Positions 47,896-51,395 of a stretch of DNA of 51,395 nucleotides are shown one piece after another. The notes under the pieces were generated by a model. The model had not been told where the DNA came from, ran no database searches, and saw only the letters and a list, made by a program, of their open reading frames with translations. Position 1 is the stretch's first letter. Each line of letters begins with the position of its first letter. This stretch comes from Trichomonas tenax. Lineage: Eukaryota; Parabasalia; Trichomonadida; Trichomonadidae. Position numbers and translations under genes: made by a program. Where the stretch lies: assembly GCA_023091735.1 (NCBI GenBank), contig JALKBU010000289.1, forward strand, positions 1 through 51,395, given 5' to 3'.

Positions 47896-49000
47896 ATCGC
47901 TATTATTCTAAATATTTTGCTTGAATATTACAAATTAAAAGTTAGAGAACTATTTAAGGTTAATACGGACTATATATTTACATGTCATTAATTTAGCATT
48001 GAATGATTTACACGCCAGTTTTTAAATATATGCTCATTAACATGAAGCTCGGCGCTGCTGATCATAACAGTGCATGCCAGGCATGGTGGGTGCTGACTTC
48101 GCCGTACATTCCTCCTCAGGTACTACTCCATCTATGATATGAATGTTAAGGGTGGCGCTCCACGTCTTGCCCTTGCTAAGTGGTAACAGTTTTTTTAATA
48201 TAATAAATATTAATATTCAAGTTTGGATTTCCAAAATATTGGATTTACAAAAAAGTGAAATGTGTTGAACATCGACATCACTTTTGAAAATCGGAAGAAA
48301 TTTATATCTTGGTAAAAATTGAGAGATACCATTATTAAATTACCAGCCTTAGCTAAACATTTAAGGAAGAAAGTTTTGTCTTCATTGTATGCAGTTTTAG
48401 AGCGTGATGAAAATTCTTTACCAAAAGGAATAAAATGATTGAAATGGCATTTTCAAAAGAGATAGACTTGAGCAGCTATAAGAGCTCCTTCAGATCCAAC
48501 TAAGGGATTAAAGCAATTCATTGAAATCATTCGAATTATTGAAACAAAAATTTTTTTCTCGAAAAAGATTTTTCCTTTTAGTACCATTAAAACATGATTC
48601 AAGAATATGAACATCATTCACGAGGAGATCAATGAAATAACACTCGCTTAAAATATTATAACATATCGAAATTAATTTTTCAATTTTAATTCATCAAAAT
48701 GATTTCCACTGATTAAACACAATTACTACACAAATAAACTCAATGCACATTGATATTTATATTCTATAATTTTTTTATAAAATTAAAAAAAAAAATTGAT
48801 GAAGAATCGGATTTGAAACAGAAACGTATCTTCATTTTTGATTCTCTTTTATAGTTTTTATTCTGATCGTTTAATGAAAAACAGTAATCGATAAAGTAAA
48901 CTCCACAAAATATAATCTTTTAAAATTGAGGGTAGAAAACCACTTTCTGACAAATAAATCGTCAATTTTCAATGAAAACTTTATTGTCATGTTTACAAAA
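47896..49000. other. Gene-poor region with a coding-like fragment
   Basis: Mostly AT-rich. About 48040-48186 is much less AT-rich and looks like the end of a highly expressed gene. One frame reads YYSIYDMNVKGGAPRLALAK and ends TGGTAA, but frames change upstream and no start exists. 48320-48420 holds another short readable stretch (KLPALAKHLRKKVLSSLYAV). Neither is identified. Confidence 0.4.
48040..48186 (+). pseudogene. Unidentified fragment with highly-expressed-gene codon bias
   Basis: Locally GC-rich, with codons typical of the highly expressed genes here (CTC, GGC, GCT, AAG). The last 67 bases read in one frame to a TAA stop; earlier parts (for example PGMVGADFA near 48080) need a frame change. 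No family is recognised. It probably derives from a duplicated 3' end of another gene. Confidence 0.35.
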
Positions 49001-49729
49001 ATGGAGGAGTTGAAGATGATAATGGTCAATGAGTATGCGAACAGACTGAAGCTAAAGCACGACAGGACGAGTTTTATCAAGTCAGCTTCGATGATTGGCA
49101 AAGGAAGCGATTGGTCTGATTTCAAATCAATGCATTTTGGAAAACTTGTTACGAATAGATTATACACACTACTGCAGACGCTACAGTTCTTTGGTTTATT
49201 TCACTATTTAAGGAAAGAAGCCAAGGGATATGTTAAAATTTTAGACGGAATAATCCAAAAAGAATGGAATCCTTCAATACAAGAGATATTCGAAAACACT
49301 TTCTTTTTCGATACGAAGATCCAAAGCAGGTCGATTAAGCAACAAAATAACAATTCAGAATTATTTTCGAATTTTCTAAATATAATGATAACCGCGGAGT
49401 GCCAAAGCGATAAAGATAAGTTATATGAAATCCTAAAATCAATAAATAATTTTGAACACGAAAATGTTACGAATATCATTTTCACGAATTCGCAGAGTAT
49501 CAAAGCTATTATAACTTTCACAAGAGTAGGAAAATCCAAAAATAAAGTTTTGCATAGATTCGTTTGGAAAGATAATAAAATATATCTTTTCAACAATAGC
49601 AAAATCATCTGTTCAGAACATATTCTTCCTAAACCCGATCAAATTGATGATAATTTTGATTGCATTCCTTACCCTGAAATTGATTCAAAATTCAATATGT
49701 TTGATGACATGTTTAATGATATAGAATAA
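49001..49729 (+). CDS. Hypothetical protein
   Basis: A 242-residue protein without recognisable family. The N-terminal half is helical and Lys-rich (RLKLKHDRTSFIKSASMIGK, then LYTLLQTLQFFGLFHYL). The middle (about 115-165) is polar, with Asn/Ser/Gln runs. The C-terminal part alternates strands (VLHRFVWKDNKIYLFNNSKI) and ends acidic with FNMFDDMFNDIE. There is no signal peptide or confident membrane span. The open frame extends upstream only through non-ATG codons. ATG at 48989 or 49001 are the candidates; TTGTCATG directly at 48989 hints at an initiator, so 49001 is preferred. It is AT-rich in codon use and may be a fast-evolving or young gene. Confidence 0.5.
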   Translation: MEELKMIMVNEYANRLKLKHDRTSFIKSASMIGKGSDWSDFKSMHFGKLVTNRLYTLLQTLQFFGLFHYLRKEAKGYVKILDGIIQKEWNPSIQEIFENTFFFDTKIQSRSIKQQNNNSELFSNFLNIMITAECQSDKDKLYEILKSINNFEHENVTNIIFTNSQSIKAIITFTRVGKSKNKVLHRFVWKDNKIYLFNNSKIICSEHILPKPDQIDDNFDCIPYPEIDSKFNMFDDMFNDIE

Positions 49730-50354
49730 ATCGTATATTTGTGTGAATATTTTTCCCTCCTTATATTGAGATCAATCAATTCAATCAATAATTTTGTGAT
49801 GAAATTATTGAAATGCGAACAATAATTCATTTAATCAAGATCAATTATGTATCAAGTTTTATGTAGGCTATGAAGATTAATTATAACACGAAATCGATAG
49901 AAGGAAGAAAAATCATTTTTGATTCAATAATTTCGGGAAGAAATTTCAAAAATACTGTCTTTTTGTTGCAAATACAGAGAATTTAATCACAGAAATATAC
50001 ATGAATCCTTTCTAGAGCATATTTTGTGAAAATTATTTCGACATTTTGTAAATTGTTTATATCGCCTTATATCGTTTAGTGAATCACAAAAATACAAATT
50101 AAAGCACTGACACTCACTAATTCTACATTGTAATCTATGAAAACTCATTTTATTTTTAATTTCGAGTAATTTCTCAAAAAACCAATGAATTTCATTAATA
50201 ATACATATTTTAGATATAGCTCAATTAGAGCAACTAATGGAGAAAGAAATACACCAAATTCGTTAGAAAATATATAATTTTAAAATTTTCTGACTAAAGA
50301 ATCAAACAAAGAAAGTTTTCCAATGATACTACAATCTACACAGATCTGCATATA
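49730..50354. other. Intergenic, nothing recognised
   Basis: AT-rich throughout, no open frame with coding character and no clear repeat. Confidence 0.5.
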
Positions 50355-50594
50355 TTAGAGAAGACAAATCATTACAAAGCAAACAAGGCTTCTAAAGTTA
50401 TTGATGTAAATACAATTATTTTGAAATACAGTTCTTTTCTTCATTTTAGGTCCATAGAATTCGAACCAGGATATGTTCATTCCATGATTCGGACTTCCTC
50501 CTGAATAGCTTGTTAACCGGAGTCTGAAATATTGACATTTCTGTTTCAAATCAAAATTATAAAATGCGCTTGTTAACATAAGTTTTACGAGCAT
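50355..50594 (-). pseudogene. Fragment of an F5/8 type C (discoidin-like) domain
   Basis: A 79-codon minus-strand frame contains YFRLRLTSYSGGSPNHGM and ISWFEFYGPK. This resembles the last strands of the discoidin-like domain found in many protist BTB and ankyrin proteins (consensus FRLRQTG...N.L.I..IEFFG). Nothing before or after supports a full gene, so it is a remnant. The end of the frame (after K51) is hydrophobic and not domain-like. Confidence 0.45.
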
Positions 50595-50929
50595 AGCAAG
50601 GAAGTGGATAATCTACAGTAGATAACTGATCTATTATTGTTGCCAAATGATATTTTTTGGAACATAATATTTGATGACCCGCAAATAAGCACGAAATGGA
50701 GTAAATCAATAATGTAGTTAGTTGCAAGTAACCATTAGATAGTTAAAAATACAAATAAAAGAAAAAGTAGATGAGTATCAAATAAAATATTTTAGTATTA
50801 TTTGACTTAATTTCACTCTTATGGTTCCCTCCATTCCGAATCAAGTCTTGCATTGCGATTTTAATGCATAAAAAAGCAGTTAGACGGGTTTGCAACGTGA
50901 AAGACGGTTTTTTCTGGGGATTGTATCTC
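50595..50929. other. Spacer between decayed fragments
   Basis: AT-rich spacer. A 62-codon minus-strand frame (50743-50931) has no features. I see nothing supported here. Confidence 0.4.
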
Positions 50930-50937
50930 ATTTTTCA

Positions 50938-50982
50938 TTATTTTCATTTAAGTCACCTCTTTCTATTGCTGTTGAAATTAAA
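50938..50982 (+). repeat. 45-base exact direct repeat, first copy
   Basis: Identical to 51141-51185. It covers the start of the ankyrin repeat and the AT-rich stretch before it, so the duplication is of DNA and not only of protein sequence. Confidence 0.9.
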
Positions 50983-51079
50983 TCTCTTGAGATTGTGAAA
51001 TACCTTGTCGAACATGATGCTGCTGTTAACAAGATTGTTTTCTATCAATTTAATATTTTCATCACTATGATATGATATG

Positions 51080-51141
51080 AAATCAATTTCTCTCATTTTT
51101 TCATCATTATGATACAAAATCAATTTCTCTCATTTTTTCAT
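51080..51141 (+). repeat. 37-base tandem repeat
   Basis: AAATCAATTTCTCTCATTTT occurs at 51080 and again 37 bases later at 51117, each followed by TTCAT. Confidence 0.75.
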
Positions 51142-51185
51142 TATTTTCATTTAAGTCACCTCTTTCTATTGCTGTTGAAATTAAA
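51141..51185 (+). repeat. 45-base exact direct repeat, second copy
   Basis: Second copy of the repeat at 50938-50982, followed by a diverged ankyrin continuation. Confidence 0.9.
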
Positions 51186-51230
51186 GATCCAGAGATCATT
51201 AAATATTTAAGTTCAATGAATGCTACTTAA

Positions 51231-51395
51231 ATAGTATTATAAAAATATTTGAAAAAGTTTGGGAAAATTTTTCCTTCTGCGGTGTAGTCCCGCGACCTTC
51301 ATAACTTTTTATCTGATCAATATTTTTTCGATTTGAAAGTACTTTCATGCACTTATTGATAGTTGTCTATCCAGTGGTATAAGTGGCACAGTCTA
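51231..51395. other. Right edge, nothing recognised
   Basis: AT-rich DNA with a locally less AT-rich patch (about 51280-51300, TGCGGTGTAGTCCCGCGACC). No feature can be supported. Confidence 0.4.

Larger units (their letters stand above)
50930..51230 (+). pseudogene. Ankyrin-repeat gene remnant with internal duplication
   Basis: Two fragments read as ankyrin repeats. SPLSIAVEIKSLEIVKYLVE (about 50953-51012) continues to AAVNK. A second copy, SPLSIAVEIKDPEIIKYL (about 51156-51210), runs to a stop at about 51230. Both match the pattern (T/S)PL..A......IV.YLV..GA.VN of this very large trichomonad family. A 45-base exact direct repeat (50938-50982 and 51141-51185) links them. There is no start and no long frame; it may continue past neither side. 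Remnant of a duplicated repeat region. Confidence 0.65.

Noticed and set aside
50440..50480. A tRNA B-box-like GGTTCGAATTC on the minus strand
   Set aside because: It falls in the coding frame of the discoidin-like fragment (SWFEFYG). No A-box or cloverleaf could be drawn around it.
1..51395. CRISPR arrays, rRNA genes, bacterial operons or lateral-transfer islands
   Set aside because: No regularly spaced repeats, rRNA-like stretches or bacterial-type gene clusters were seen; all intact genes look eukaryotic.

Overview
This window looks like nuclear DNA of a parabasalid (trichomonad) protist, most probably Tritrichomonas foetus or a close relative; the species call is an inference. The supports are an AT-rich, essentially intron-free eukaryotic gene set (SRP54, CCT2, RPS23, RNA polymerase III subunit RPC3, an axonemal dynein heavy chain of 4088 residues), TCA-pyrimidine initiator-like motifs a few bases before several start codons, a large multi-membrane-span cyclase-family protein, and decayed copies of repeat-type surface proteins (right-handed beta-helix/Pmp-like, ankyrin and discoidin-like). 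The most highly expressed gene types (CCT2, RPS23) are visibly richer in C-ending codons than their neighbours.

Layout, left to right. 0-5 kb: a small basic protein of unknown function (+), SRP54 (-), then CCT2 (+) divergent from it. 5-9 kb: TRAPPC2L (-), a VPS18 C-terminal protein with a RING but no beta-propeller (+), and a coiled-coil protein with two Sfi1-like repeats (-). 9-10.9 kb: gene-poor DNA with a decayed beta-helix gene (-). 10.9-14 kb: a VPS8-like propeller/solenoid protein (+). 14-16.4 kb: gene-poor DNA with a second decayed beta-helix gene (+). 16.4-31.8 kb: RPC3, an orphan protein with two possible ubiquitin-like folds, and the dynein heavy chain, all (+). 31.8-38.3 kb: a Mei2-like double-RRM protein with a YGAPPP-repeat tail and a 1582-residue membrane pseudo-cyclase, both (-). 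38.3-41 kb: a 2.8-kb gene-free stretch with a 27-bp perfect inverted repeat and a dispersed short motif. 41-45.2 kb: a CFAP77-like axonemal protein (+), an orphan (-), and a type II membrane protein joining a Rossmann-like domain to a glycosyltransferase (+). 45.2-51.4 kb: a third broken beta-helix gene, RPS23, an orphan protein, and fragments of discoidin-like and ankyrin genes.

The intact genes are mostly single housekeeping genes with independent promoters, not an operon. Loose themes are vesicle tethering (TRAPPC2L, VPS18, VPS8-like) and the axoneme/centrosome (dynein heavy chain, CFAP77, Sfi1-like protein). I did not find a convincing new multi-gene system. The most original points are the remodelled proteins (propeller-less VPS18, SDR-glycosyltransferase fusion, pseudo-cyclase, Mei2-like RRM protein), a repeated AAAAGYGACA element abutting three start codons, the inverted repeat at 38.9 kb, and three decayed copies of one surface-protein family in 37 kb.
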